Below are positions 28,268 to 40,985 of a stretch of DNA of 64,000 nucleotides, piece by piece. Every line of letters begins with the position of its first letter. Position 1 is the first letter of the stretch. Below the pieces are notes generated by a model that ran no database searches, was not told where the DNA came from, and worked only from the letters and a program-made list of their open reading frames with translations. A program made the position numbers and the translations under genes. The DNA is from Xylocopa sonorina. Its lineage: Eukaryota; Arthropoda; Insecta; Hymenoptera; Apidae. Where the stretch lies: contig NW_027490135.1 of NCBI RefSeq assembly GCF_050948175.1, positions 434,001 through 498,000 of the forward strand. Direction: 5' to 3'.

Positions 28268-29485
28268 CTATCGTAGCAATAGAGTTCTAATGCTTCTTAA
28301 AACGCGATATCGCATCTCATTTCTATGTTCCATGGTAAGATATAATATGATTTGCGAAGTGTTATGTATTCCTCGTCTACACTTCAAATGAATGTAAATG
28401 CGACACTTCCTTGCAAAGAAATAGCGTTTGCAGATGTCTACGTATCGTAGCAATAGATTTCTAATGCTTCTTAAAACGCGATATCGCAACTCATTTCTAT
28501 GTTTCATGGTAAGATATAATATGATTTGCGAAGTGTTATGTATTCCTCGTCTACACTTCAAATGAATGTGAATGCGACACTTCCTCGCTAGGAAATAGCG
28601 TTTGCAGATGTCTACGTATCGTAGCAATCGTGTTCTTATGATCCTTACAACGCGATATCGTATCTTTTTTCTATGTTTCATGGTAAGATATAATATGATA
28701 TGCGAAGTGTTATGTATTCCTCGTCTACACTTCAAATGAATGTAAATGCGACACTTCCTTGCTAGGAAATAGCGTCTGCAGATGTCTAGGTATCGTAGCG
28801 ATAGAGTTCTAATGCTTCTTAAAGCGCGACATCGCACCTCATTTCTATGTTTCATGGTAAGATATAATATGATTTGCGAAGTGTTATGTATTCCACGTCT
28901 ACACTTCAAATGAATGTAAATGCGACACTTCCTTGCAAAGAAATAGCGTTAGCAGATGTCTACCTATCGTAGCAATATAGTTCTTATGATTCTTAAAACG
29001 CGGTATCGCAACTCATTTCTATGTTTCATGGTAAGATATAATATGATTTGCGAAGTGTTATGTATTCCTCGTCTACACTTCAAATGAATGTGAATGCGAC
29101 ACTTCCTCGCTAGGAAATAGCGTTTGCAGATGTCTACGTATCGTAGCAATAGTGTTCTTATGATCCTTACAACGCGATATCGTATCTCATTTCTATGTTT
29201 CATGGTAAGATATAATATGATATGCGAAGTGTTATGTATTCCTCGTCTACACTTCAAATGAATGTAAATGCGACACTTCTTTGCTAGGAAATAGCGTCTG
29301 CAGATGTCTAGGTATCGTAGCGATAGAGTTCTAATGCTTCTTAAAACGCGATATCGCATCTCATTTCTATGTTTCATGGTAAGATATAATATGATTTGCG
29401 AAGTGTTATGTATTCCTCGTCTACACTTCATATGAATGTAAATGCGACACTTCCTTGCAAGGAAATAGCGTTTGCATATGTCTAC
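28268..29485. repeat. Region C, copy of 24,266-25,430 at a 23-monomer offset
   Basis: This segment aligns to about 24,266-25,290 at an offset of 4,002 bp (23 x 174). It keeps the dimeric alternation and the rare GCAATATAGTTC/AACGCGGTATCGC monomer near 28,972 (partner near 24,970). Private changes include GTATCTTTTTTC near 28,663. The end passes into the monomer that opens the 18-monomer pair. Confidence 0.85.
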
Positions 29486-30272
29486 CTATCGTAGCAATAG
29501 AGTTCTAATGCTTCTCAAAACGCGATATCGCATCTCATTTCTATGTTTCATGGTAAGATATAATATGATTTGCGAAGTGTTATGTATTCCTCGTCTACAC
29601 TTCAAATGAATGTGAATGCGACACTTCCTTGCTAGGAAATAGCGTCTGCACATGTCTAGGTATCGTAGCGATAGAGTTCTAATGCTTCTTAAAACGCGAT
29701 ATCGCATCTCATTTCCATGTTTCATGGTAAGATATAATATGATTTGCGAAGTTTTATGTACTCCTCGTCTACACATCAAATGAATGTAAATGCGACACTT
29801 CCTTGAAAGGAAATAGCGTCTGCAGATGTCTAGGTATCGTAGCGATAGAGTTCTATTGCTTCTCAAAACACAATATCGCATCTCATTTCTATGTTTCATG
29901 GTAAGATATAATATGATTTGCGAAGTGTGATGTATTCCTCGTCTACAATTCAAATGAATGTAAATGCGACACTTCCTTGAAAGAAAATAGCGTTTGCAGA
30001 TGTCTACCTATCGTAGCAGTAGGGTTCTCATGCTTATTAAAACGCGATATCGCATCTCATTTCTATGTGTCATGGTAAGATATAATATGATTTGCGAAGT
30101 GTTATGTATTCCTCGTCTACACTTCAAATGAATGTAAATGCGACATTTACTTGCTAGGAAATAGAGTTTGCAGATGTCTACCAATCGTAGCAATAGAATT
30201 CTAATGCTTCTTGAAACGCGATATCGCATCTCATTTCTATGTTTCATGGTAGGATATAATATGATTTGCGAA
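29486..30272. repeat. Region C, second copy of the 18-monomer offset pair
   Basis: Matches about 26,354-27,140 at offset 3,132 bp, with a few differences, such as GACACTTCC near 29,619 instead of GACATTTCC, and AAAGAAAATAG near 29,980 instead of AAAGGAAATAG. It ends where GAAGTGCTATG replaces GAAGTGTGATG. Confidence 0.84.
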
Positions 30273-32299
30273 GTGCTATGTATTCCTCGTCTACACTTCA
30301 TATGAATGTAAATGCGACACTTCCTTGCAAGGAAATAGCGTTTGCAGATGTCTACCTATCGTAGCAATATAGTTCTTATGATTTTTAAAACGCGGTATCG
30401 CAACTCATTTCTATGTTTCATGGTAAGATATAATATGATTTGCGAAGTGTGATGTATTCCTCGTCTACACTTCATATGAATGTAAATGCGACACTTCCTT
30501 GCAAGGAAATAGCGTTTGCATATGTCTACCTATCGTAGCAATAGAGTTCTAATGCTTCTCAAAGCGCGATATCGCATCTCATTTCTATGTTTCATGGTAA
30601 GATATAATATGATTTGCGAAGTGTTATGTATTCCTCGTCTACACTTCAAATGAATGTAAATGCGAAATTTCCTTGCTAGGAAATAGCGTCTGCAGATGTC
30701 TAGGTATCGTAGCGATAGAGTTCTAATGCTTCTTAAAACGCGATATCGCATCTCATTTCTATGTTTCATGGTAAGATATAATATGATTTGCGAAGTGTTA
30801 TGTATTCCTCGTCTACACTTCATATGAATGTAAATGCGACACTTCCTCGCAAGGAAATAGCGTTTGCATATGTCTACCTATCGTAGCAATAGAGTTCTAA
30901 TGCTTCTTAAAACGCGATATCGCATCTCATTTCTATGTTCCATGGTAAGATATAATATGATTTGCGAAGTGTTATGTATTCCTCGTCTACACTTCAAATG
31001 AATATAAATGCGACACTTCCTTGCAAAGAAATAGCGTTTGCAGATGTCTACGTATCGTAGCAATAGATTTCTAATGCTTCTTAAAACGCGATATCGCATC
31101 TCATTTCTATGTTTCATGGTAAGATATAATATGATTTGCGAAGTGTTATGTATTCCTCGTCTACACTTCAAATGAATGTAAATGCGACATTTACTTGCTA
31201 GGAAATAGCGTTTGCAGATGTCTACCTATCGTAGCAATAGAGTTCTAATGCTTCTTGAAACGCGATATCGCATCTCATTTCTATGTTCCATGGTAAGATA
31301 TAATATGATTTGCGAAGTGTTATGTATTCCTCGTCTACACTTCAAATGAATGTGAATGCGACACTTCCTCGCTAGGAAATAGCGTTTGCAGATGTCTACG
31401 TATCGTAGCAATAGTGTTCTTATGATCCTTACAACGCGATATCGTATCTCATTTCTATGTTTCATGGTAAGATATAATATGATATGCGAAGTGTTATGTA
31501 TTCCTCGTCTACACTTCAAATGAATGTAAATGCGACACTTCCTTGCTAGGAAATAGCGTCTGCAGATGTCTAGGTATCGTAGCGATAGAGTTCTAATGCT
31601 TCTTAAAGCGCGACATCGCACCTCATTACTATGTTTCATGGTAAGATATAATATGATTTGCGAAGTGTTATGTATTCCACGTCTACACTTCAAATGAATG
31701 TAAATGCGACACTTCCTTGCAAAGAAATAGCGTTAGCAGATGTCTACGTATCGTAGCATTAGAGTTCTAATGCTTCTTATAACGCGATATCGCACCTCAT
31801 TTCCATGTTTCATGGTAAGATATAATATGATTTGCGAAGTTCTATGCATTCCTCGTCTACACTTCATATGAATGTTAATGCGACACTTCCTTGCAAGGAA
31901 AGAGCGTTTGCAGATGTCTACGTATCGTAGCAATAGTGTTCTTATGATTCATACAACGCGATATCGTATCTCATTTCTATGTTTCATGGTAAGATATAAT
32001 ATGATTTGAGAAGTGTAATGTATTCCTCGTCTACACCTGACATGAATGTAAATGCGACACTTCCTTGCTAGGAAATAGCGTTTGCAGATGTCTACGTATC
32101 GTAGCAATAGAGTTCTTATGATTCTTAAAACGCGATATCGCATCTCATTTCTACGTTTCATGGTAAGATATAATATGATTTGCGAAGTGTTATGTATTCC
32201 TCGTCTATACCTGAAATGAATGTAAATGCGACACTTCCTTGCTAGGAAATAGCGTTTGCAGATGTCTACCTATCGTAGCAATATAGTTCTATTGCTTCT
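30273..32299. repeat. Transition from region C to region D/E
   Basis: About twelve monomers mixing C-type units (GCGAAATTTCC near 30,663, TTGCAAAGAAATAG) with new marks that dominate downstream, such as CTACACCTGACATG and CTACACCTGAAATG sites and ATTCATACAACG. The 13-bp word GAAAGAGCGTTTG near 31,898 is shared with region B (about 12,763). Nothing but satellite is present. Confidence 0.82.
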
Positions 32300-33500
32300 C
32301 AAAACACAATATCGCATCTCATTTCTATGTTTCATGGTAAGATATAATATGATTTGCGAAGTGTGATGTATTCCTCGTCTACAATTCAAATGAATGTAAA
32401 TGCGACACTTCCTTGAAAGGAAATAGCGTTTGCAGGTGTCTACCTATCGTAGCAGTAGGGTTCTCATGCTTATTAAAACGCGATATCGCATCTCATTTCT
32501 ATGTTTCATGGTAAGATATAATATGATTTGCGAAGTGTGTGTATTTCACGTCTACACTTCAAATGAATGTAAATGCGACACTTCCTTGCAAAGAAATAGC
32601 GTTTGCAGATGTCTACGTATCGTAGCAATGGTTTCCAAATGCTTCCTAGAACGCGATATCGCATCTCATTTCTATGTTTCATGGTAAGATATAATATGAT
32701 TTGCGAAGTGTAATGTATTCCTCGTCTACACCTGACATGAATGAAAATGCGACACTTCCTTGCTAGGAAATAGCGTTTGCAGATGTCTACGTATCGTAGC
32801 AATAGTGTCCTTATGATTCTTAAAACGCGATATCGCATCTCATTTCTACGTTTCATGGTAAGATATAATATGATTTGCGAAGTGTTATGTATTCCTCGTC
32901 TACACCTGAAATGAATGTAAATGCGACACTTCCTTGCAAGGAAATAGCGTTTGCATATGTCTACCTATCGTAGCAATAGAGTTCTAATGCTTCTTAAAAC
33001 GCGATATCGCATCTCATTTCTATGTTCCATGGTAAGATATAATATGATTTGCGAAGTGTTATGTATTCCTCGTCTACACTTCAAATGAATGTAAATGCGA
33101 CACTTCCTTGCAAAGAAATAGCGTTTGCAGATGTCTACGTATCGTAGCAATAGATTTCTAATGCTTCTTAAAACGCGATATCGCATCTCATTTCTATGTT
33201 TCATGGTAAGATATAATATGATTTGCGAAGTGTTATGTATTCCTCGTCTACACTTCAAATGAATGTAAATGCGACATTTACTTGCTAGGAAATAGCGTTT
33301 GCAGATGTCTACCAATCGTAGCAATAGAGTTCTAATGCTTCTTGAAACGCGATATCGCATCTCATTTTTATGTTTCATGGTAGGATATAATATGATTTGC
33401 GAAGTGCTATGTATTCCTCGTCTACATTTCATATGAATGTAAATGCGACACTTCCTTGCAAGGAAATAGCGTTTGCAGCTGTCTACCTATCGTAGCAATA
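32300..33500. repeat. Segment P, copy P1
   Basis: Recurs at about 42,385-43,760: offset 10,084 up to about 32,880, then 10,258 after one extra monomer in P2. Both offsets are whole monomers minus 8 bp, which equals the small indels lying between the copies. Diagnostic marks are GCAGGTGTCTACC near 32,434, GTGTGTATTTCACG at about 32,538, GGTTTCCAAATGCTTCC near 32,630 and CTACACCTGACATG near 32,726. It carries one 173-bp deletion monomer (32,532). Confidence 0.86.
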
Positions 33501-33579
33501 TAGTTCTTATGATTCTTAAAACGCGATATCGCATCTCATTTCTATGTTTCATGGTAAGATATAATATGGTTTGCGAAGT

Positions 33580-35280
33580 GTTATGTATTCCTCGTCTACA
33601 CTTCAAATGAATGTAAATGCGACATTTCCTTGCTAGGAAATAGCGTCTGCAGATGTCTAGGTATCGTAGCGATAGAGTTCTAATGCTTCTTAAAACGCGA
33701 TATCGCATTTCATTTCTATGTTCCATGGTAAGACATAATATGATTTGCGAAGTGTGTGTATTCCAAGTCTACACTTCAAATGAATGTAAATGCGACACTT
33801 CCTTGCAAAGAAATAGCGTTTGCAGATGTCTACGTATCGTAGCAATAGATTTCTAATGCTTCTTAGAACGCGATATCGCATCTCATTTCTATGTTTCATG
33901 GTAAGATATAATATGATTTGCGAAGTGTAATGTATTCCTCGTCTACACTTCAAATGAATGTAAATGCGACATTCCTTGCTAGGAAATAGCGTCTGCAGAT
34001 GTCTAGGTATCGTAGCAATAGAGTTCAAATGCTTCTTAAAACGCGATATCGCATCTCATTTCTATGTTTCATGATAAGATATAATATTCATTGCGAAGTG
34101 TTATGTATTCCTCGTCTACACTTCAAATGAATGTGAATGCGACACTTCCTCGCTAGGAAATAGCGTTTGCAGATGTCTACGTATCGTAGCAATAGTGATC
34201 TTATGATTCTTACAACGCGATATCGTATCTCATTTCTATGTTTCATGGTAAGATATAATATGATTTGCGAAGTGTTATGTATTCCTCGTCTACACTACAA
34301 ATGAATGTAAATGCGACACTTCCTTGCTAGGAAATGGTCTGCAGATGTCTACGTATCGTAGCAATGGATTACTAATGCTTCTTAGAACGCGATATCGCAT
34401 CTCATTTCTATGTTTCATGGTAAGATATGATATGATTTGCGAAGTGTAATGTATTCCTCGTCTACACTTCAAATGAATGTAAATGCGACACTTCCTTGCT
34501 AGGAAATAGCGTTTGCAGATGTCAACGTATCGTAGCAATAGAGTTCTTATGATTCTTAAAACGCGATATCGCATATCATTTCTATGCTTCATGGTAAGAT
34601 ATAATATGATTTGCGAAGTGTTATGTATTCCTCGTCTACACTTCAAATGAATGTGAATGCGACACTTTCTTCGCTAGGAAATAGCGTTTGCAGATGTCTA
34701 CGTATCGTAGCAATAGTGTTCTTATGATTCATACAACGCGATATCGTATCTCATTTCTATGTTTCATGGTAAGATATAATATGATTTGCGAAGTGTTATG
34801 TATTCCTCGTCTACACTTCAAATGAATATAAATGCGACATTTCCTTGCTAGGAAATAGCGTTTGCAGATGTCTACCTATCGTAGCAATAGTGTTCTAATG
34901 CTTCTTAAAACGCGACATCGCATCTCATTTCTATGTTTCATGGTAAGATATAATATGATTTGCGAAGTGCTATGCATTCCTCGTCTGCACTTCGTATGAA
35001 TGTAAATGCGACACTTCCTTGAAAGGAAATAGCGTTTGCAGATGTCTACCTATCGTAGCAGTAGAGTTCCAATGCTTATTAAAACGCGATATCGCATCTC
35101 ATTTCTATGTTTCATGGTAAGATATAATATGATTTGCGAAGTGTGATGTATTCCTCGTCTACAATTCAAATGAATGTAAATGCGACACTTCCTTGAAAGG
35201 AAATAGCGTTTGCAGGTGTCTACCTATCGTAGCAGTAGGGTTCTCATGCCTATTAAAACGCGATATCGCATCTCATTTCT
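33580..35280. repeat. Segment Q, copy Q1, rich in small indels
   Basis: Recurs at about 40,945-42,583 at offset 7,304 (42 x 174 minus 4). It concentrates the indel alleles: the 1-bp deletion GTGTGTATTCC at 33,749, GACATTCC (minus 1) near 33,968, GGAAATGGTCTGC (minus 2) near 34,330, and GACACTTTCTTCGC (plus 1) near 34,661. It also holds the ATTCATTGCG variant near 34,088. The same four alleles at the same spacing in Q2 show that the segment was copied as a block. Confidence 0.88.
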
Positions 35281-36910
35281 ATGTTCCATGGTAAGATATA
35301 ATATGATTTGCGAAGTGTTATGTATTCCTCGTCTACACCTGAAATGAATGTAAATGCGACACTTCCTTGCAAGGAAATAGCGTTTGCATATGTCTACCTA
35401 TCGTAGCAATAGAGTTCTAATGCTTCTTAAAACGCGATATCGCATCTCATTTCTATGTTCCATGGTAAGATATAATATGATTTGCGAAGTGTTATGTATT
35501 CCTCGTCTACACTTCAAATGAATGTAAATGCGACACTTCCTTGCAAAGAAATAGCGTTTGCAGATGTCTACGTATCGTAGCAATAGGTTTCTAATGCTTC
35601 TTAAAACGCGATATCGCATCTCATTTCTATGTTTCATGGTAAGATATAATATGATTTGCGAAGTGTTATGTATTCCTCGTCTACACTACAAATGAATGTA
35701 AATGCGACACTTCCTTGCTAGGAAATGGTCTGCAGATGTCTACGTATCGTAGCAATGGATTACTAATGCTTCTTAGAACGCGATATCGCATCTCATTTCT
35801 ATGTTTCATGGTAAGATATGATATGATTTGCGAAGTGTAATGTATTCCTCGTCTACACTTCAAATGAATGTAAATGCGACACTTCCTTGCTAGGAAATAG
35901 CGTTTGCAGATGTCAACGTATCGTAGCAATAGAGTTCTTATGATTCTTAAAACGCGATATCGCATATCATTTCTATGCTTCATGGTAAGATATAATATGA
36001 TTTGCGAAGTGTTATGTATTCCTCGTCTACACTTCAAATGAATGTGAATGCGACACTTTCTTCGCTAGGAAATAGCGTTTGCAGATGTCTACGTATCGTA
36101 GCAATAGTGTTCTTATGATTCATACAACGCGATATCGTATCTCATTTCTATGTTTCATGGTAAGATATAATATGATTTGCGAAGTGTTATGTATTCCTCG
36201 TCTACACTTCAAATGAATATAAATGCGACATTTCCTTGCTAGGAAATAGCGTTTGCAGATGTCTACCTATCGTAGCAATAGTGTTCTAATGCTTCTTAAA
36301 ACGCGACATCGCATCTCATTTCTATGTTTCATGGTAAGATATAATATGATTTGCGAAGTGCTATGCATTCCTCGTCTGCACTTCGTATGAATGTAAATGC
36401 GACACTTCCTTGAAAGGAAATAGCGTTTGCAGATGTCTACCTATCGTAGCAGTAGAGTTCCAATGCTTATTAAAACGCGATATCGCATCTCATTTCTATG
36501 TTTCATGGTAAGATATAATATGATTTGCGAAGTGTGATGTATTCCTCGTCTACAATTCAAATGAATGTAAATGCGACACTTCCTTGAAAGGAAATAGCGT
36601 TTGCAGGTGTCTACCTATCGTAGCAGTAGGGTTCTCATGCTTATTAAAACGCGATATCGCATCTCATTTCTATGTTCCATGGTAAGATATAATATGATTT
36701 GCGAAGTGTTATGTATTCCTCGTCTACACCTGAAATGAATGTAAATGCGACACTTCCTTGCAAGGAAATAGCGTTTGCATATGTCTACCTATCGTAGCAA
36801 TAGAGTTCTAATGCTTCTTAAAACGCGATATCGCATCTCATTTCTATGTTCCATGGTAAGATATAATATGATTTGCGAAGTGTTATGTATTCCTCGTCTA
36901 CACTTCAAAT
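34230..36910. repeat. Tandem duplication of a 1,391-bp (8-monomer) unit
   Basis: Bases about 34,230-35,520 recur at about 35,621-36,910, offset 1,391 bp (8 x 174 minus 1, from one 2-bp deletion and one 1-bp insertion per unit). Both copies carry CTACACTACAAATG, GGAAATGGTCTGC, GACACTTTCTTCGC, GCACTTCGTATG and GCAGGTGTC in the same order. The one difference I noticed is ATGCCTATT near 35,248 versus ATGCTTATT near 36,639. Confidence 0.9.
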
Positions 36911-38589
36911 GAATGTAAATGCGACATTTACTTGCTAGGAAATAGCGTTTGCAGATGTCTACCAATCGTAGCAATAGAGTTCTAATGCTTCTTGAAACGC
37001 GATATCGCATCTCATTTTTATGTTTCATGGTAGGATATAATATGATTTGCGAAGTGCTATGTATTCCTCGTCTACATTTCATATGAATGTAAATGCGACA
37101 CTTCCTTGCAAGGAAATAGCGTTTGCAGCTGTCTACCTATCGTAGCAATATAGTTCTTATGATTCTTAAAACGCGGTATCGCAACTCATTTCTATGTTTC
37201 ATGGTAAGATATAATATGATTTGCGAAGTGTTGTGTATTCCTCGTCTACACTTCAAATGAATGTGAATGCGACACTTCCTCGCTAGGAAATAGCGTTTGC
37301 AGATGTCTACGTATCGTAGCAATAGTGTTCTTATGATCCTTACAACACGATATCGTATCTCATTTCTATGTTTCATGGTAAGATATAATATGATATGCGA
37401 AGTGTTATGTATTCCTCGTCTACACTTCAAATGAATGTAAATGCGACACTTCCTTGCTAGGAAATAGCGTCTGCAGATGTCTAGGTATCGTAGCGATAGA
37501 GTTCTAATGCTTCTTAAAGCGCGACATCGCACCTCATTTCTATGTTTCATGATAAGATATAATATGATTTGCGAAGTGTTATGTATTCCACGTCTACACT
37601 TCAAATGAATGTAAATGCGACACTTGCTTGCAAAGAAATAGCGTTAGCAGATGTCTACGTATCGTAGCATTAGAGTTCTAATGCTTCTTAAAACGCGATA
37701 TCGCACCTCATTTCCATGTTTCATGGTAAGATATAATATGATTTGCGAAGTTTTATGTACTCCTCGTCTACACTTCAAATGAATGTAAATGCGACACTTC
37801 CTTGCAAAGAAATAGCGTTAGCAGATGTCTACGTATCGTAGCAATAGAGTTCTAATGCTTCATAGAACGCGATATCGCAACTCATTTCTATGTTTCATGG
37901 TAAGATATAATATGATTTGCGAAGTGTTATGTATTCCTCGTCTACACTTCAAATGAATGTGAATGCGACACTTCCTAGCTAGGAAATAGCGTTTGCAGAT
38001 GTCTACGTATCGTAGCAATAGTGTTCTTATGATTCTTACAACGCGATATCGTATCTCATTTCTATGTTTCATGGTAAGATATAATATGATATGCGAAGTG
38101 TTACGTATTCCTCGTCTACACTTCAAATGAATGTAAATGCGACACTTCCTTGCTAGGAAATAGCGTCTGCAGATGTCTAGGTATCGTAGCGATAGAGTTC
38201 TAATGCTTCTTAAAGCGCGACATCGCACCTCATTTCTATGTTTCATGGTAAGATATAATATGATTTGCGAAGTGTTATGTATTCCACGTCTACACATCAA
38301 ACGAATGTAAATGCGACACTTCCTTGCAAAGAAATAGCGTTTGCAGATGTCTACGTATCGTAGCAATGGTTTCCAAATGCTTCCTAGAACGCGATATCGC
38401 ATCTCATTTCTATGTTTCATGGTAAGATATAATATGATTTGCGAAGTGTAATGTATTCCTCGTCTACACTTCAAATGAATGTAAATGCGACACTTCCTTG
38501 CTAGGAAATAGCGTCTGCAGAGGTCTAGGTATCGTAGCAATAGAGTTCAAATGTTTCTTAAAACCCGATATCGCATCTCATTTCTATGT
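36850..38589. repeat. Higher-order repeat E, copy E1 (10 monomers)
   Basis: A 1,740-bp unit (exactly 10 x 174). Order of diagnostic monomers: GACATTTACTTGC with CTACCAATCG (about 36,923), CATTTTTATG, GCAGCTGTC, AACGCGGTATCGC, CAACACGATATCG, AAAGCGCGACATCGC, GACACTTGCTTGC, TTTTATGTACTCC, TTCATAGAACG, then CTAGCTAGG, CACATCAAACG, GGTTTCCAAATG and GCAGAGGTC. The next two copies follow at once. Confidence 0.92.
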
Positions 38590-40329
38590 TTCATGGTAAG
38601 ATATAATATGATTTGCGAAGTGTTATGTATTCCTCGTCTACACATCAAATGAATGTAAATGCGACATTTACTTGCTAGGAAATAGCGTTTGCAGATGTCT
38701 ACCAATCGTAGCAATAGAGTTCTAATGCTTCTTGAAACGCGATATCGCATCTCATTTTTATGTTTCATGGTAGGATATAATATGATTTGCGAAGTGCTAT
38801 GTATTCCTCGTCTACATTTCATATGAATGTAAATGCGACACTTCCTTGCAAGGAAATAGCGTTTGCAGCTGTCTACCTATCGTAGCAATATAGTTCTTAT
38901 GATTCTTAAAACGCGGTATCGCAACTCATTTCTATGTTTCATGGTAAGATATAATATGATTTGCGAAGTGTTGTGTATTCCTCGTCTACACTTCAAATGA
39001 ATGTGAATGCGACACTTCCTCGCTAGGAAATAGCGTTTGCAGATGTCTACGTATCGTAGCAATAGTGTTCTTATGATCCTTACAACACGATATCGTATCT
39101 CATTTCTATGTTTCATGGTAAGATATAATATGATATGCGGAGTGTTATGTATTCCTCGTCTACACTTCAAATGAATGTAAATGCGACACTTCCTTGCTAG
39201 GAAATAGCGTCTGCAGATGTCTAGGTATCGTAGCGATAGAGTTCTAATGCTTCTTAAAGCGCGACATCGCACCTCATTTCTATGTTTCATGATAAGATAT
39301 AATATGATTTGCGAAGTGTTATGTATTCCACGTCTACACTTCAAATGAATGTAAATGCGACACTTGCTTGCAAAGAAATAGCGTTAGCAGATGTCTACGT
39401 ATCGTAGCATTAGAGTTCTAATGCTTCTTAAAACGCGATATCGCACCTCATTTCCATGTTTCATGGTAAGATATAATATGATTTGCGAAGTTTTATGTAC
39501 TCCTCGTCTACACTTCAAATGAATGTAAATGCGACACTTCCTTGCAAAGAAATAGCGTTAGCAGATGTCTACGTATCGTAGCAATAGAGTTCTAATGCTT
39601 CATAGAACGCGATATCGCAACTCATTTCTATGTTTCATGGTAAGATATAATATGATTTGCGAAGTGTTATGTATTCCTCGTCTACACTTCAAATGAATGT
39701 GAATGCGACACTTCCTAGCTAGGAAATAGCGTTTGCAGATGTCTACGTATCGTAGCAATAGTGTTCTTATGATTCTTACAACGCGATATCGTATCTCATT
39801 TCTATGTTTCATGGTAAGATATAATATGATATGCGAAGTGTTACGTATTCCTCGTCTACACTTCAAATGAATGTAAATGCGACACTTCCTTGCTAGGAAA
39901 TAGCGTCTGCAGATGTCTAGGTATCGTAGCGATAGAGTTCTAATGCTTCTTAAAGCGCGACATCGCACCTCATTTCTATGTTTCATGGTAAGATATAATA
40001 TGATTTGCGAAGTGTTATGTATTCCACGTCTACACATCAAACGAATGTAAATGCGACACTTCCTTGCAAAGAAATAGCGTTTGCAGATGTCTACGTATCG
40101 TAGCAATGGTTTCCAAATGCTTCCTAGAACGCGATATCGCATCTCATTTCTATGTTTCATGGTAAGATATAATATGATTTGCGAAGTGTAATGTATTCCT
40201 CGTCTACACTTCAAATGAATGTAAATGCGACACTTCCTTGCTAGGAAATAGCGTCTGCAGAGGTCTAGGTATCGTAGCAATAGAGTTCAAATGTTTCTTA
40301 AAACCCGATATCGCATCTCATTTCTATGT
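38590..40329. repeat. Higher-order repeat E, copy E2 (10 monomers)
   Basis: Tandem copy of E1 at offset 1,740. Differences I noted: CACATCAAATG near 38,641 (CACTTCAAATG in E1) and GATATGCGGAG near 39,133 (GATATGCGAAG in E1). The second change is shared with E3, so E3 derives from E2 or both from one ancestor. Confidence 0.92.
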
Positions 40330-40985
40330 TTCATGGTAAGATATAATATGATTTGCGAAGTGTTATGTATTCCTCGTCTACACTTCAAATGAATGTAAAT
40401 GCGACATTTACTTGCTAGGAAATAGCGTTTGCAGATGTCTACCAATCGTAGCAATAGAGTTCTAATGCTTCTTGAAACGCGATATCGCATCTCATTTTTA
40501 TGTTTCATGGTTGGATATAATATGATTTGCGAAGTGCTATGTATTCCTCGTCTACATTTCATATGAATGTAAATGCGACACTTCCTTGCAAGGAAATAGC
40601 GTTTGCAGCTGTCTACCTATCGTAGCAATATAGTTCTTATGATTCTTAAAAGGCGGTATCGCAACTCATTTCTATGTTTCATGGTAAGATATAATATGAT
40701 TTGCGAAGTGTTGTGTATTCCTCGTCTACACTTCAAATGAATGTGAATGCGACACTTCCTCGCTAGGAAATAGCGTTTGCAGATGTCTACGTATCGTAGC
40801 AATAGTGTTCTTATGATCCTTACAACACGATATCGTATCTCATTTCTATGTTTCATGGTAAGATATAATATGATATGCGGAGTGTTATGTATTCCTCGTC
40901 TACACTTCAAATGAATGTAAATGCGACACTTCCTTGCTAGGAAATAGCGTCTGCAGATGTCTAGGTATCGTAGCGATAGAGTTCT
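40330..40985. repeat. Higher-order repeat E, partial copy E3
   Basis: Continues the 1,740-bp period for about four monomers, then switches to segment Q near 40,990, where AAAACGCGATATCGC replaces AAAGCGCGACATCGC. Private changes: GGTTGGATAT near 40,509 and AAAGGCGGTATC near 40,648. The switch is in register, as expected for unequal exchange between homologous monomers. Confidence 0.88.

Noticed and set aside
34980..35000. CENP-B box-like site, at CTTCGTATGAATG and elsewhere
   Set aside because: The CENP-B box needs a TTCG followed at fixed spacing by A and CGGG. I found TTCG in a few monomers but no CGGG at the required distance.
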